In this document: piece by piece, positions 7,856-16,730 of the stretch
How the letters are laid out: each line of letters opens with the position of its first letter
Numbering within the stretch: position 1 is the first letter of the stretch
From: a bacterium
GTDB lineage: Bacteria; JAJVIF01
Length of the DNA: 64,000 nucleotides
Direction of reading: 5' to 3'
Assembly: GCA_022072165.1 (NCBI GenBank)
Contig: JAJVIF010000001.1
Span: 1,178,001-1,242,000 of the forward strand
Notes under the pieces: generated by a model
What the model was told of the DNA's origin: nothing
Database searches by the model: none
Seen by the model: the letters and a program-made list of their open reading frames with translations, nothing else
Program-made: the position numbers and the translations under genes

Positions 7856-9103
7856 GTGATCACCCTCTATCTCAACGCCGCGCGGATCGCCTTTCGCAAC
7901 CTGTTTGTGAACAAGGTGCGATCGGCCCTCACATTGCTGGGGATGTTCATCGGCGTGATGGCTGTGATCTCCATCGTCTCGCTGGGCGAAGGAATCAAGG
8001 CGTATTTCGCGAAGGAGATCGGCGAGCTCGGGGCAGACCGGATGTTCGTGGTCCCGCAGCCGCCACAACGCGAGGGGGTCAACCGGGCGCTGATTCAGTC
8101 CCGGCCATTCAAGGTGGAGCAGATTAAAGCTCTGGAGCGGTCAGCCACCACTATCGCCGAAATCGAAGCCAGCCCCAACTTCGTCCAGGTTACCTTCAAG
8201 TACGGCACCAACTCTTTTCCGGGACAAGTGGCGGGCGGTTCCGAACGGTATCTCCCGCTGAACAACTATGTCATAGCGAAAGGGCGCAACATGACCCGGG
8301 GCGAAGCCCTGGCGAGCGAGCGCGTGATCATCCTGGGGAATGAGGTGGCGAAAGAGATCTTCCCCGCTTATGAGGACCCCATTGGCAAGACCATCCGCGT
8401 TAATGAGCAGCCCTTTGTGGTCATCGGCGTGCTCAACCGCAAAGGGGCGACCGGCGGTGCGCCACAAATCGACAAGCAGGGAGTGGCCCCTACCGGCGCG
8501 GTCCTGAGCCGCATTACCGGCAACGATGAGCTCTTCTGGATCGACATGCGGATCAAGCCCGGGGTCGAGATGAAAGACGCGGAAGCAGAAGTGACCGCCC
8601 TGCTCCGGAAAATTCGCCGCATTCCCGATCCCACCAAAGATGACTTCCAGATGATCTTCCCGACCACCTTCCTGGAGTTCGGGAACACCTTCATCAATGT
8701 GCTGGTGACGGTCTTCGGGGTCATCAGCGCGATCTCGTTGCTGGTAGGCGGTATCGGCATCAGCAACATCATGCTGGTTGCTGTGACCGAACGGACCCGG
8801 GAGATTGGGCTGCGCAAAGCGCTGGGGGCACCGCCGAGCGCGATCCTGAGCCAGTTCCTCATCGAGGCAGTCGTCCTCACCCTGACCGGCGGACTCCTCG
8901 GCATGGCGGGGGGCTACCTGGCGTCTTTCGGGCTGGTCCCAATCCTCCGGCAGTTCCTGGCGGACCAGTTCAATCCTTCTATTCCGGTGGCGGTCTCGAT
9001 CGCGACGCTGGCCATCACGGCACTCATTGGCATTGCGTTCGGCATGGTCCCCGCCATTCGGGCCTCGAAGCTCGACCCCATCGAAGCGTTGCGGTACGAG
9101 TGA
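7856..9103 (+). CDS. MacB/FtsX-type ABC permease, copy A
   Basis: A 415-residue ABC permease with the MacB periplasmic core between one N-terminal membrane helix (ALTLLGMFIGVMAVISIVSLGEG) and three C-terminal helices. The FtsX signature is near residues 280-330: LVGGIGISNIMLVAVTERTREIGLRKALGAPP. Unlike E. coli MacB it has no fused ATPase, which is supplied by the gene at 11682. The start GTG 7856 has GGGGGAG upstream. Its stop overlaps the next start by 4 nt. Copies A, B and C share length, topology and the RTREIGLRKA loop and look like tandem paralogues. Confidence 0.9.
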   Translation: MITLYLNAARIAFRNLFVNKVRSALTLLGMFIGVMAVISIVSLGEGIKAYFAKEIGELGADRMFVVPQPPQREGVNRALIQSRPFKVEQIKALERSATTIAEIEASPNFVQVTFKYGTNSFPGQVAGGSERYLPLNNYVIAKGRNMTRGEALASERVIILGNEVAKEIFPAYEDPIGKTIRVNEQPFVVIGVLNRKGATGGAPQIDKQGVAPTGAVLSRITGNDELFWIDMRIKPGVEMKDAEAEVTALLRKIRRIPDPTKDDFQMIFPTTFLEFGNTFINVLVTVFGVISAISLLVGGIGISNIMLVAVTERTREIGLRKALGAPPSAILSQFLIEAVVLTLTGGLLGMAGGYLASFGLVPILRQFLADQFNPSIPVAVSIATLAITALIGIAFGMVPAIRASKLDPIEALRYE

Positions 9104-10347
9104 TGATGCTAACCACCCTTCCCATCGCGGTCCGGCTCGCCGTTCAGAATCTCTGGCTGAACCGGGCGCGTAGCATCCTCACGACCATGGGGGTGTTCAT
9201 CGGCGTAGCCGCGGTGGTCTGCATCATCAGTCTGGGGGAAGGGGTGAAGTCGTATTTCACCCGGGAGCTGGCGAAGTACGGCAGCGACACCATCTATCTG
9301 GTCCCCTTCGCGCCGAAGGTGGAAGGCAAAATCCGCAGCCGGCGTCCGGTCCCCTTTGACAACGACACCACCGCCGCCCTGCAGCGCTACGCCACCACGG
9401 TCTATGAGATCCAGCCCGGCCTCCAGAAGAGTGGGGTCGCCAAGCGGAATGAAAACAACTACGCCTGTTCGCTCTACGGCGGCACGCAGGACCTGTTGCG
9501 GGCCAACAACCTGACCCTTCGGAGTGGCCGGAATCTGACCCCCCTGGACATCAACGGTCGGGAACGGGTTGCGATCCTGGGGCACAAGGTCCGCAAGGCC
9601 CTCTTCGCGGAGTTCGAGGACCCGGTCGGGCAGACGGTTCGGTTTAACGGCCTGCCGTTTCTGGTCATCGGGACCCTGGAAGAAAAGGGGCAACTGGGGC
9701 AGTCTGAGGATGTCGATGGCGCGATCTACGCGCCGTACACCACGGTCCAGACCTACGTCAACGGCGACGACAAGGTGCTGTACTACTACATGAAGATGAA
9801 GCCGGGTGTTACCCGGGAGATGGTGCAGCTCGACCTGCAGCCAATCCTGCGGGCCCAGCGCAAAATCACCGACCCCACCAAAGACAACTACCAATTTCTG
9901 GTCCTGGATGACTTTCTGGAGTTCAGCAACAATTTCCTGAACGTCCTGGTGGCAGTATTCGGCGCAGTCGCGGCGATCGCCCTGCTGGTGGGGGGAGTTG
10001 GGCTGATGAACATCATGCTGGTGGCGGTCGCGGAGCGGACCCGGGAGATCGGCCTGCGCAAAGCGCTGGGTGCTCCGGACCAGGCGATTCTGATCCAGTT
10101 CCTGACTGAGGCGGTCATCCTCACTGGGAGCGGCGGAGTCGGTGGCCTGCTCGCCGGATATGGCCTCGGGGCCGCACTCACACCCTTTCTCGAGCAGGCC
10201 TTTGGCAAAGGAGTCCGTCCGGAAGTCCCCTGGCTCTACGCCATCATCATTGTGCTGATTACCTGTGCCATCGGCATCATCTTCGGGGTCTACCCGGCGG
10301 CGAAGGCCAGCAAGATGGACCCCATTCGCGCCCTTCGCTTCGATTAG
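9100..10347 (+). CDS. MacB/FtsX-type ABC permease, copy B
   Basis: A 415-residue paralogue of the preceding permease with the same plan: an N-terminal helix (ILTTMGVFIGVAAVVCIISLGEG), a periplasmic core ending PTKDNYQFLVLDDFLEF, then the membrane bundle with LVGGVGLMNIMLVAVAERTREIGLRKALGAPD. The start GTG 9100 overlaps the previous stop (ATGs at 9103 and 9106 are alternatives), so translation is probably coupled. Copy B is closer to copy A than to copy C in the FtsX region. It would need the separate ATPase encoded downstream. Confidence 0.9.
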   Translation: MMMLTTLPIAVRLAVQNLWLNRARSILTTMGVFIGVAAVVCIISLGEGVKSYFTRELAKYGSDTIYLVPFAPKVEGKIRSRRPVPFDNDTTAALQRYATTVYEIQPGLQKSGVAKRNENNYACSLYGGTQDLLRANNLTLRSGRNLTPLDINGRERVAILGHKVRKALFAEFEDPVGQTVRFNGLPFLVIGTLEEKGQLGQSEDVDGAIYAPYTTVQTYVNGDDKVLYYYMKMKPGVTREMVQLDLQPILRAQRKITDPTKDNYQFLVLDDFLEFSNNFLNVLVAVFGAVAAIALLVGGVGLMNIMLVAVAERTREIGLRKALGAPDQAILIQFLTEAVILTGSGGVGGLLAGYGLGAALTPFLEQAFGKGVRPEVPWLYAIIIVLITCAIGIIFGVYPAAKASKMDPIRALRFD

Positions 10348-10373
10348 CTTGATCGCAACCGGGAGGTGTCACG

Positions 10374-11618
10374 GTGCGAATCGACCTGCTCTTCCGGACC
10401 GCCTTCCTCGAAGCCCATCACCACCTGACGCATCAGCGTGCCCGGAGTTGGCTCACGATTCTCGGCATCGCCGTCGGGGTTGGTGCGGTCATTGCGATTG
10501 TCGGACTGGGGGCCGGGACCGAACGCCTGTTCCGGCAGGAGATGCTCTCATTTGGAACCAACCTCGGATTTGTGCTGCCGTATGCCCCGCAGATTCCCGG
10601 TCGGCCCCGGAGTACCGAGGTAGTCCCCTTCACCTACCGGGAGCTGGAAGCGCTCCGACAGCACGCCACCACCCTGGCCTCAGTGGAGCCGCACAGCCGG
10701 ATGCGTGGACTGGCGAAAGTCGGCGGACGTCAGTATCCCTGCCAGCTCATTGGCACCTCGGCCTCGGCTTTTCGTATGTATCGCTACACGACCGTGCGGG
10801 GTCGGTTTTTCGGGGAAGCGGATGTCGCCGCCGGCAGCAGTGTCGCGGTGCTGGGTCCGAAGGTCTATCAGCAATTGTTCGAGCCCTGGGAAGATCCGGT
10901 CGGCCAGCGCCTTCGTTTCAATGAGGTTTCGCTGACCATCATCGGAGTCGCGGGAGATGGCAGCTTCTCAACAGCGCTCGATGAAGATATGGCGGTCTTT
11001 ATCCCCCACACCACCTACCGGTCCCGCTTTACCCACAAAGACGCCATCACCTATCTGCAACTGGAACTGCGCCCGGGCGTCACACTGGAAGCAGCGCGAC
11101 AGGATGTCAGCCGTGTTCTGCGACCGTTACGCAAAATCACCGATCCCTCCCGGGACAACTTTCAGGTGCTGGACATGGCTTTCATGCTCAGCTTCGTGGA
11201 AGACATCCTGCGAGCGATTACCCTGGTCTTCGCGGTGGTCGCCGGGATCGCGCTGGTGGTGGGAGGGGTCGGGCTCATGAATGTGCTGCTGGTCTCGGTG
11301 GCACAACGGACCCGGGAAATCGGACTCCGCAAAGCCGCCGGTGCAACCGACTTCTCGATCCTGCTCCAGTTCATGACCGAGGCCCTGATCCTCACCACGA
11401 CCGGCGGCATCCTGGGGATCCTCCTGGGCTGGAGCGCCAGCCTCCTCATCATCCCGCTGACGGAGCCGACCCTGAATGTGCCTCTGGTGCCGGTGTTGTC
11501 GTGGCAGGCTATCGGCATCGCCTGGTTGGTCATGACTGGGGTCGGGTTGGCTTTCGGAATCTATCCGGCCTGGAGTGCCGCGAAGCTCGACCCCATCACT
11601 GCCATACAGTCCGGCTAG
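10374..11618 (+). CDS. MacB/FtsX-type ABC permease, copy C
   Basis: A 414-residue third permease. It keeps the N-terminal helix (WLTILGIAVGVGAVIAIVGLGAG), a MacB-like periplasmic core, and the FtsX segment VVGGVGLMNVLLVSVAQRTREIGLRKAAGATD. It is the most divergent of the three, for example in the core end PSRDNFQVLDMAFMLSF. The start GTG 10374 has GGGAGG 7 nt upstream. Three full-length permease genes behind one adaptor and one ATPase is unusual. They may assemble as alternatives or as mixed dimers. Confidence 0.88.
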   Translation: MRIDLLFRTAFLEAHHHLTHQRARSWLTILGIAVGVGAVIAIVGLGAGTERLFRQEMLSFGTNLGFVLPYAPQIPGRPRSTEVVPFTYRELEALRQHATTLASVEPHSRMRGLAKVGGRQYPCQLIGTSASAFRMYRYTTVRGRFFGEADVAAGSSVAVLGPKVYQQLFEPWEDPVGQRLRFNEVSLTIIGVAGDGSFSTALDEDMAVFIPHTTYRSRFTHKDAITYLQLELRPGVTLEAARQDVSRVLRPLRKITDPSRDNFQVLDMAFMLSFVEDILRAITLVFAVVAGIALVVGGVGLMNVLLVSVAQRTREIGLRKAAGATDFSILLQFMTEALILTTTGGILGILLGWSASLLIIPLTEPTLNVPLVPVLSWQAIGIAWLVMTGVGLAFGIYPAWSAAKLDPITAIQSG

Positions 11619-11681
11619 AAACCTGTGCATAATGGCTCTGAAGAGGCCCGGCGACTGACCTGAAGGAGTGACAGCAGCCCC

Positions 11682-12473
11682 ATGGCAACCCGTGAACATC
11701 CCCTGATCGAAGTCCGGGACCTCCACAAGGTCTTCAAAATGGGTGAGCATGAGGTCCGTGCCCTGAACGGTGTGAGCTTCCAGATTTTCGAAGGCGAGAT
11801 GGTTGCCATCATGGGCCCCTCAGGATCGGGGAAGTCGACCCTCATGAACATCCTGGGCTGCCTGGATCGCCCCACCAACGGGGCCTATTTTCTGAATGAG
11901 CGGGAAGTGTCGAGCCTCGGTGCCAATGCCCTGGCCCGGGTCCGGAACAAGGAAATTGGGTTCGTCTTCCAGTCCTTCAATCTGCTGGCCCGCACCAGCG
12001 CCCTGGAGAATGTCGAACTCCCACTGATCTACGCCGGGACTCCACATCGACGGAAACGGGCCATGGGAGCCCTGGAACGTGTGGGGCTCGGGGACCGGGT
12101 GCATCACAAACCGAACGAGCTTTCCGGTGGGCAGCAGCAGCGGGTCGCTATCGCCCGGGCGATTGTCAATGAGCCGACCATGATCCTCGCCGACGAGCCG
12201 ACCGGCAACCTCGACACCCGGAACTCCTACGAAATCATGATGCTTTTCCAGGAGCTCAACGAACAGGGACGCACCATCGTCATCGTGACTCACGAACCGG
12301 ACATCGCGAAAATGTGCAAGCGGGTCCTGCACTTCCGTGATGGTCTGCTGGATCAGGACTACCAGGTCACGAGCCGGGTCCGGGCCTCCGACGCCCTGGA
12401 AGAGTGGAAAGCGCAGCGGGCCGCGGCCGATGCTGCCCAGGCGGAGCGGCAAGCCCTTGGCTCGACGGCCTGA
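11682..12473 (+). CDS. MacB/LolD-type ABC transporter ATPase
   Basis: A 263-residue nucleotide-binding subunit of the MacB/LolD/FtsE group. Walker A is GPSGSGKST at residues 45-53, the Q-loop is [10 protein letters not shown], the signature is [15 protein letters not shown], and Walker B with D-loop is [12 protein letters not shown]. The switch His is in VIVTHEPD. It is the only ATPase in the operon and most likely energises the three permeases encoded just upstream. The C-terminal tail beyond about residue 235 is Ala/Glu-rich and not conserved. The start ATG 11682 follows AAGGAG at a 15-nt distance, longer than usual. The next gene overlaps its 3' end. Confidence 0.92.
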   Translation: MATREHPLIEVRDLHKVFKMGEHEVRALNGVSFQIFEGEMVAIMGPSGSGKSTLMNILGCLDRPTNGAYFLNEREVSSLGANALARVRNKEIGFVFQSFNLLARTSALENVELPLIYAGTPHRRKRAMGALERVGLGDRVHHKPNELSGGQQQRVAIARAIVNEPTMILADEPTGNLDTRNSYEIMMLFQELNEQGRTIVIVTHEPDIAKMCKRVLHFRDGLLDQDYQVTSRVRASDALEEWKAQRAAADAAQAERQALGSTA

Positions 12474-13416
12474 GTCAGACTCCTCACTTCCCGTACCTGA
12501 GGATCTCGGTCCCGCCACTGATCCTGCCCTGCATCCAGAGCGGGAAGAGGAAGACCAGTTGCTGCGCCCGGAGGCCGGCCCGGACCTTGCCTTCCAATGG
12601 GATGTCCCGGGTCGCCTGCGAAAAATCGGATTGCTGGTTACTCATCCCCGACAACTGGCAGCCGAACTCGTCGGTGCGCCGGACATCTTTACGCCGCTGA
12701 TGCTGCTGACGATAGTCGGGGTGGGCTATATGCTCGCCTTCGGTGCGCAGCTGCATCCGATCATCAAGGCTGACATCACCCAGGTCTATGACCAGATCCC
12801 CGCAGCGCAGCTTTCGGATATGCAGCGGGAAGGCCTGCCGGAAGCCACCGCCACGATGGTGCTCTGGTCGGTCGCGGCGATTGGCATCAACCACATCCTG
12901 CTGTGCGGGGTCTACGCCCTGGGGGTCTACTGGGTCGCGCGTTTTCTCAGACTCGGTCCGCTGGGATATCCCCACTGGCTGAGCCTCATGGCCTTCGCGT
13001 GGCTCCCTCGTCCTCTCTACACACTTGGCGTTGATCTCACGCTGCTGCTGAGCCGTCACTACGACAGCTGGAATGCCCTCAAGGCGGATGCGTCGCATTG
13101 GTATCCCGGACTCCATCTCCTCCTGCCCGCCGAACTCCCCTTCGACCAGTATTGGGGACTGGCGACCTACTACCTGCTGGGACCGATTGATCTCTTCCTG
13201 CTCCTGGCACTGGGCTTCACCTGGGTCGCCCTTCCTGTCGGGCTCATCGCCCGTCAGCATCACATCCGCTTTGTCATCGCGATTGGCCTGCTGTTTGTTC
13301 TGGCCAGCGCTACGATCCAGCGGGCGAAGATGCCGCCGGAAGCGCTGCAGGCCCTCACTCTGGAAACACGCCAGATCCTGCAGGAGGGGGGCCAGCCCCC
13401 CTCCCCCGGCCGCTAG
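12457..13416 (+). CDS. Yip1-like integral membrane protein
   Basis: About 319 residues. An acidic cytosolic N-terminus ([15 protein letters not shown]) leads to a Yip1-type membrane domain: [33 protein letters not shown], then four or more helices including a C-terminal one ([17 protein letters not shown]). Yip1-family proteins often sit beside MacB-type operons, but their function in bacteria is not established. The start is uncertain. TTG 12457 has GGAG 10 nt before it. ATG 12430 is in frame but has no ribosome site. Either overlaps the ATPase gene, implying coupling. The stop codon shares CTAG with the convergent small gene. Confidence 0.65.
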   Translation: MARRPESDSSLPVPEDLGPATDPALHPEREEEDQLLRPEAGPDLAFQWDVPGRLRKIGLLVTHPRQLAAELVGAPDIFTPLMLLTIVGVGYMLAFGAQLHPIIKADITQVYDQIPAAQLSDMQREGLPEATATMVLWSVAAIGINHILLCGVYALGVYWVARFLRLGPLGYPHWLSLMAFAWLPRPLYTLGVDLTLLLSRHYDSWNALKADASHWYPGLHLLLPAELPFDQYWGLATYYLLGPIDLFLLLALGFTWVALPVGLIARQHHIRFVIAIGLLFVLASATIQRAKMPPEALQALTLETRQILQEGGQPPSPGR

Positions 13417-13649
13417 AGATCGAGCGACATCAGCTTGTTGAAGAGATCATCGCCCTTGCGGTACTTCGCCAGCTTCGGCATGAGTGACTTTGTGCCCCAC
13501 GCCGCGAAGCCAGCAGGGTCCGCATCGGGAAAAGCATTCGCCTCGACGAGTTCAGCATAGAGCTGCTGATACAACTCGGCGATCGCGTCTTCCCGTCCCC
13601 GGTCATACGCCTTCATCTCGCCCTGTGTTTCGAAGCTGAAGCCCTTCAT
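13413..13649 (-). CDS. Small conserved-looking cytosolic protein, unknown function
   Basis: A 78-residue soluble protein beginning MKGFSFETQGEMKAYDRGREDA. It is mostly helical by composition, with an acidic middle (LVEANAFPDADPAGFAAWG) and a basic patch (KSLMPKLAKYRKGDDL). I do not recognise the family. ATG 13649 has GGGAGG 8 nt upstream, which makes it a convincing gene. Upstream in-frame codons would extend into unsupported sequence. Its stop overlaps the convergent Yip1-like gene by 3 nt (shared CTAG). Confidence 0.6.
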   Translation of the reverse strand: MKGFSFETQGEMKAYDRGREDAIAELYQQLYAELVEANAFPDADPAGFAAWGTKSLMPKLAKYRKGDDLFNKLMSLDL

Positions 13650-13692
13650 GGGACGCCCTCCCCCGGACCGGAGTGACAGACTGCTGCACCGC

Positions 13693-14940
13693 CTATTGTA
13701 CGGCGGCACTCTCGCTTCGGAGGCGAGCTTCCAGTCGTGGCAGCTGCACGATCAGCACCAGTGCCACGAGTCCGAGGCAGACCGCGGCGAGATGAAATGG
13801 CAGTGCTGGGGTTCCGTGGTCATAGAGCCAGGGTCCCAAGTGCGCGGCGGGGACGGTCATCAGGCTGGTGGAACCCCACACTGCGCCAAAAGCGATCCCC
13901 AGTCGTTCTTTGGGAATGCTCCGGGAAATCAGCGACCGGGCCGCTGGCTCGAAGAGCCCTCCGATGAGCCCCCAGAGTGCGAAAGCCAGGATGAGCCCGG
14001 CGAGATGTCCGGTCAGGGGAAAGAGAAGAAACCCCAATGCCCCGGCGATCAGCGCAAGGAGCATCGTCCTCAGTTCGCCGATACGATCGCCGAGCCAGCC
14101 TCCCAAGAGCATAGCTGGCATGCCTACCAGTCCCGAGACAGTGAACAGGAGGCCACGCATTCCGGCGTCCAGACCCCGGACTTCCTGCAGGAAGAGGGCA
14201 CGCAGGTTGAAGGTGAGGTTGATCTGGAAATCGAGGCCGATGTCGATCAACAGCACAATCCCGAAGATGCCACCGATCAAAACGGAAGCATACAGGGCCG
14301 ACATGTCGCGCAGGAAAATGCGCCAGCGTGGACGGGTCAGCGGCAGCGATTCGAAGCTCGCCAAACGAGTCCGCAGCCAGGTCGCACCGACAAAAAGCAC
14401 CACGTTGATCCCCATCGCCGCCTTCCAGCCGAACTGGTAAATGATCCAGCCTCCCAGCGATGGCCCCAGGACCGCGACGATCTGAAACACACTGCTGGTG
14501 AGGCCGAAGGTCCGCCCGCGGATCGCCTCGGGGGTCAGTCGGGTGATGGCGGCATTGGCTGATGGCCCCACGAAACCGCTGCCCAGATTCACCAGCAGAT
14601 ACGCCACCAGTGCAGAGAGCCAGTTCCAGGAGAGAAAGAGCCCCGTAGCCCCACAAAGTCCGATGATGGAACCGACTCCCAGCCCCCGAAAGTGACCGAT
14701 GGCATCGCTGATCCAGCCTCCCAGGATGCGGACCACGGATCCAAACAGTGCCGAGACAAAGAAGAAGATGCTGAGTTGCGGCAGGGTCGCCTTCATCTCT
14801 TCGGTAAGAAAAACTGCCAGCTGGTCATAGAACATCGAGCCCCCCAGGTTCGCCAGAATGAACGCGAGCGTGATCTGCCGGACCGGGGCCGGGATCGTGC
14901 TCCAGGTAACCCGTTCGGATCCGGCAGGGGAGGGCTCCAT
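13693..14940 (-). CDS. Major facilitator superfamily transporter
   Basis: A 415-residue, 12-helix MFS transporter. Visible landmarks are ITLAFILANLGGSMFYDQLAVF in helix 1, the loop 2-3 motif GGWISDAIGHFRGLG, VNLGSGFVGPSANAAITRL in helix 4, LGGWLGDRIGELRTM as the second-half copy of the loop motif, and EPAARSLISRSIPKERLGIAFGAVWG near the end. The substrate cannot be told from sequence. A TACACT box (14952-14957) lies 11 nt before the ATG, so the leader is very short. It diverges from the GT-C gene. Confidence 0.88.
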   Translation of the reverse strand: MEPSPAGSERVTWSTIPAPVRQITLAFILANLGGSMFYDQLAVFLTEEMKATLPQLSIFFFVSALFGSVVRILGGWISDAIGHFRGLGVGSIIGLCGATGLFLSWNWLSALVAYLLVNLGSGFVGPSANAAITRLTPEAIRGRTFGLTSSVFQIVAVLGPSLGGWIIYQFGWKAAMGINVVLFVGATWLRTRLASFESLPLTRPRWRIFLRDMSALYASVLIGGIFGIVLLIDIGLDFQINLTFNLRALFLQEVRGLDAGMRGLLFTVSGLVGMPAMLLGGWLGDRIGELRTMLLALIAGALGFLLFPLTGHLAGLILAFALWGLIGGLFEPAARSLISRSIPKERLGIAFGAVWGSTSLMTVPAAHLGPWLYDHGTPALPFHLAAVCLGLVALVLIVQLPRLEARLRSESAAVQ

Positions 14941-14951
14941 GAGGACCGGTG

Positions 14952-14957
14952 AGTGTA
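14952..14957 (-). promoter_or_regulatory. -10 box TACACT of the MFS gene
   Basis: GCGG-TACACT on the minus strand, 11 nt before ATG 14940. The divergent TACTAT box for the plus-strand gene is only 16 nt away, so the two promoters overlap. Confidence 0.4.
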
Positions 14958-14973
14958 CCGCTCCGGAGGGGGG

Positions 14974-14979
14974 TACTAT
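14974..14979 (+). promoter_or_regulatory. -10 box TACTAT of the GT-C gene
   Basis: GGGG-TACTAT, 11 nt before ATG 14991. No ribosome site is present at normal spacing, so a very short or absent leader is likely. Confidence 0.4.
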
Positions 14980-14990
14980 CGGGCCACAGC

Positions 14991-16700
14991 ATGTGGCGCG
15001 CTCCTCTCCTTTGGGTCGGTCTGGTGATCGCCCTCCTGAGTATTGCCCTGGGTCCCTGGGTGCTCAATCGGGGACGCTTCCAGGTGACTCCCGACTCCTG
15101 GAGCTACCTCAACGCGGCCTGGCATGTCACGCAAGGACGTGGCCTGGTCCTCTCTCAGGTCGATGCCCGTCGCACCGCCAGCCCCGATGCCGTCCTGCTG
15201 CGCCCCCTGACGCAGTGGCCGCCGGTTTACCCCCTCTTCGCGACACTCCCCATCGCTGCTGGACTCCCCCTGGATGTCGCGGGAGTCATCACCAACTACA
15301 TCATGACCATCCTGGCGTTGGGCCTCGCCCTCTGGCTGATCCTGCGTCACGCCCCACCGCATTACGCCGCTGTCAGCGGGCTGCTGTTGGGAACCGCCCC
15401 AGCAATGGTGCCGATCGCGACCATGGCCTGGTCGGAAGGGAGTGCCCTCTGTTGCCTCATGGCGGCACATCTGCTGCTGGATGAAGCCCTCCGACGCAAG
15501 GAACTCGATGCGGAGGCGTGGCCCCCGGTCGACTGGCTGGCGCTGGTGGTCGTGCTGGGCTTCCTGAGCCGCTATGCCTTCGTACTGGTCCTGCCAGGCA
15601 TCCTCCTGGGACTCTGGTGGGCGCTACCTGCGGCTGCAGCAGCGCGTCGTGCGGCGATCCTGCGATTCACTGGCGTGGTCGCGCTCGGAGTGGTCCCCTG
15701 GCTCCTGCGGAACTGGTGGCTGGCGGGGACCCTGGAGGGGAAAGAGCCGCGTCCGGGGATACGCGCCCTTCGGGATCACGCTGAAGAAATCCTCTGGCAG
15801 CTCTTTGGTCGGGATTTGCCGGGGAAGGGCTGGCTGGCGGCCCTCCTGCTCCTCTTCATGCTGGGACTCATCTTCAACGCGGCCTGGCCCCGCCTGATCG
15901 CCAGTGGACGGAGCCGGCGCGTCCTGCTGTTGCCCATCGCAGCACTGCTGGCAAGCGGCGCGCTGGCGTTCGCGGAGACCCATCGGCATTTCGACCCGGT
16001 CTCCTTCCGCTTCCTGGCACCGGTGACCTTGCTGCTTCTCGTGACGGGACTGATCCTCGCGGCAGAGTTTCTGGAGCGTGGGAACCTGCCCCTCGCTTAT
16101 CGCCAGTGGGGCTGGCTCCTGCCGCTACCCCTGCTGGCGCTCTCCTTTCGCGCCATTCCTGCGCAGCACCAACTCGTGGGTATTTGGGTGTTGCTCTGCG
16201 CCAGCGAGGCCCTCTGCCGGGTCGGGCCGGTGGTCAGGGAACGGGCCATCGGATGGCTGGTGCTCGTGGCGATGCTCGGCTTTCATGTGAAGAGCGGGCA
16301 GGTCCCTTTCGTCATTCCCCAGCAGGCCCGCCACGGACACATCGCTGCCTGGATGCGTCAGCATGTGCCGCCGGGGACGGTCTACGCCGGTACCCGGGCC
16401 GCGCGAGACCTGCTGCTGGAGGCCCCGGAGTATGTCCAGCTCATCGGGGTCAGTTCTACGGTGAATCGTCCGGAACTCTGGCTCGATGCGGACTCTCTGC
16501 AGAATCTCCAGCGCAGATACGGCCTGCAACTGCTGATTTTTCCGGGTCCCCCATCACCCTCAAGCGCAGCTGCCTACGGCCCTTATCTGTCACAGCTGAT
16601 GACCAAAAGCGATCTGCCATCCCACATGGGCGAAGCGATCGCCTTTGGGAACTACCGCGTGGTCTGGCTCCCGCCCTTGCCAGACCAGATCAGGGACTAA
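14991..16700 (+). CDS. GT-C type membrane glycosyltransferase (ArnT/PMT-like)
   Basis: A 569-residue multi-spanning protein. The first periplasmic loop has the GT-C pattern: NRGRFQVTPDSWSYLNAAWHVTQGRGL, with the Asp of TPDS as candidate catalytic residue, followed by RPLTQWPPVYPLF. Ten or more hydrophobic helices follow, then a soluble C-terminal segment (WMRQHVPPGTVYAGTRAARDLLLEAPEY). The family moves sugars from polyprenyl-phosphate carriers to lipid or protein on the outer face of the inner membrane. Acceptor and donor are unknown. The in-frame GTG 14949 is possible but has a poorly spaced ribosome site. The cdsA gene follows by 30 nt. Confidence 0.75.
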   Translation: MWRAPLLWVGLVIALLSIALGPWVLNRGRFQVTPDSWSYLNAAWHVTQGRGLVLSQVDARRTASPDAVLLRPLTQWPPVYPLFATLPIAAGLPLDVAGVITNYIMTILALGLALWLILRHAPPHYAAVSGLLLGTAPAMVPIATMAWSEGSALCCLMAAHLLLDEALRRKELDAEAWPPVDWLALVVVLGFLSRYAFVLVLPGILLGLWWALPAAAAARRAAILRFTGVVALGVVPWLLRNWWLAGTLEGKEPRPGIRALRDHAEEILWQLFGRDLPGKGWLAALLLLFMLGLIFNAAWPRLIASGRSRRVLLLPIAALLASGALAFAETHRHFDPVSFRFLAPVTLLLLVTGLILAAEFLERGNLPLAYRQWGWLLPLPLLALSFRAIPAQHQLVGIWVLLCASEALCRVGPVVRERAIGWLVLVAMLGFHVKSGQVPFVIPQQARHGHIAAWMRQHVPPGTVYAGTRAARDLLLEAPEYVQLIGVSSTVNRPELWLDADSLQNLQRRYGLQLLIFPGPPSPSSAAAYGPYLSQLMTKSDLPSHMGEAIAFGNYRVVWLPPLPDQIRD

Positions 16701-16716
16701 TCCAGCAGAGGAGCGG

Positions 16717-16722
16717 TACACT
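16717..16722 (+). promoter_or_regulatory. -10 box TACACT, leaderless start of cdsA
   Basis: GCGG-TACACT followed by 8 nt and ATG 16731. GAGGAG lies too far upstream to be the ribosome site. Confidence 0.5.
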
Positions 16723-16730
16723 CCGTTCCC

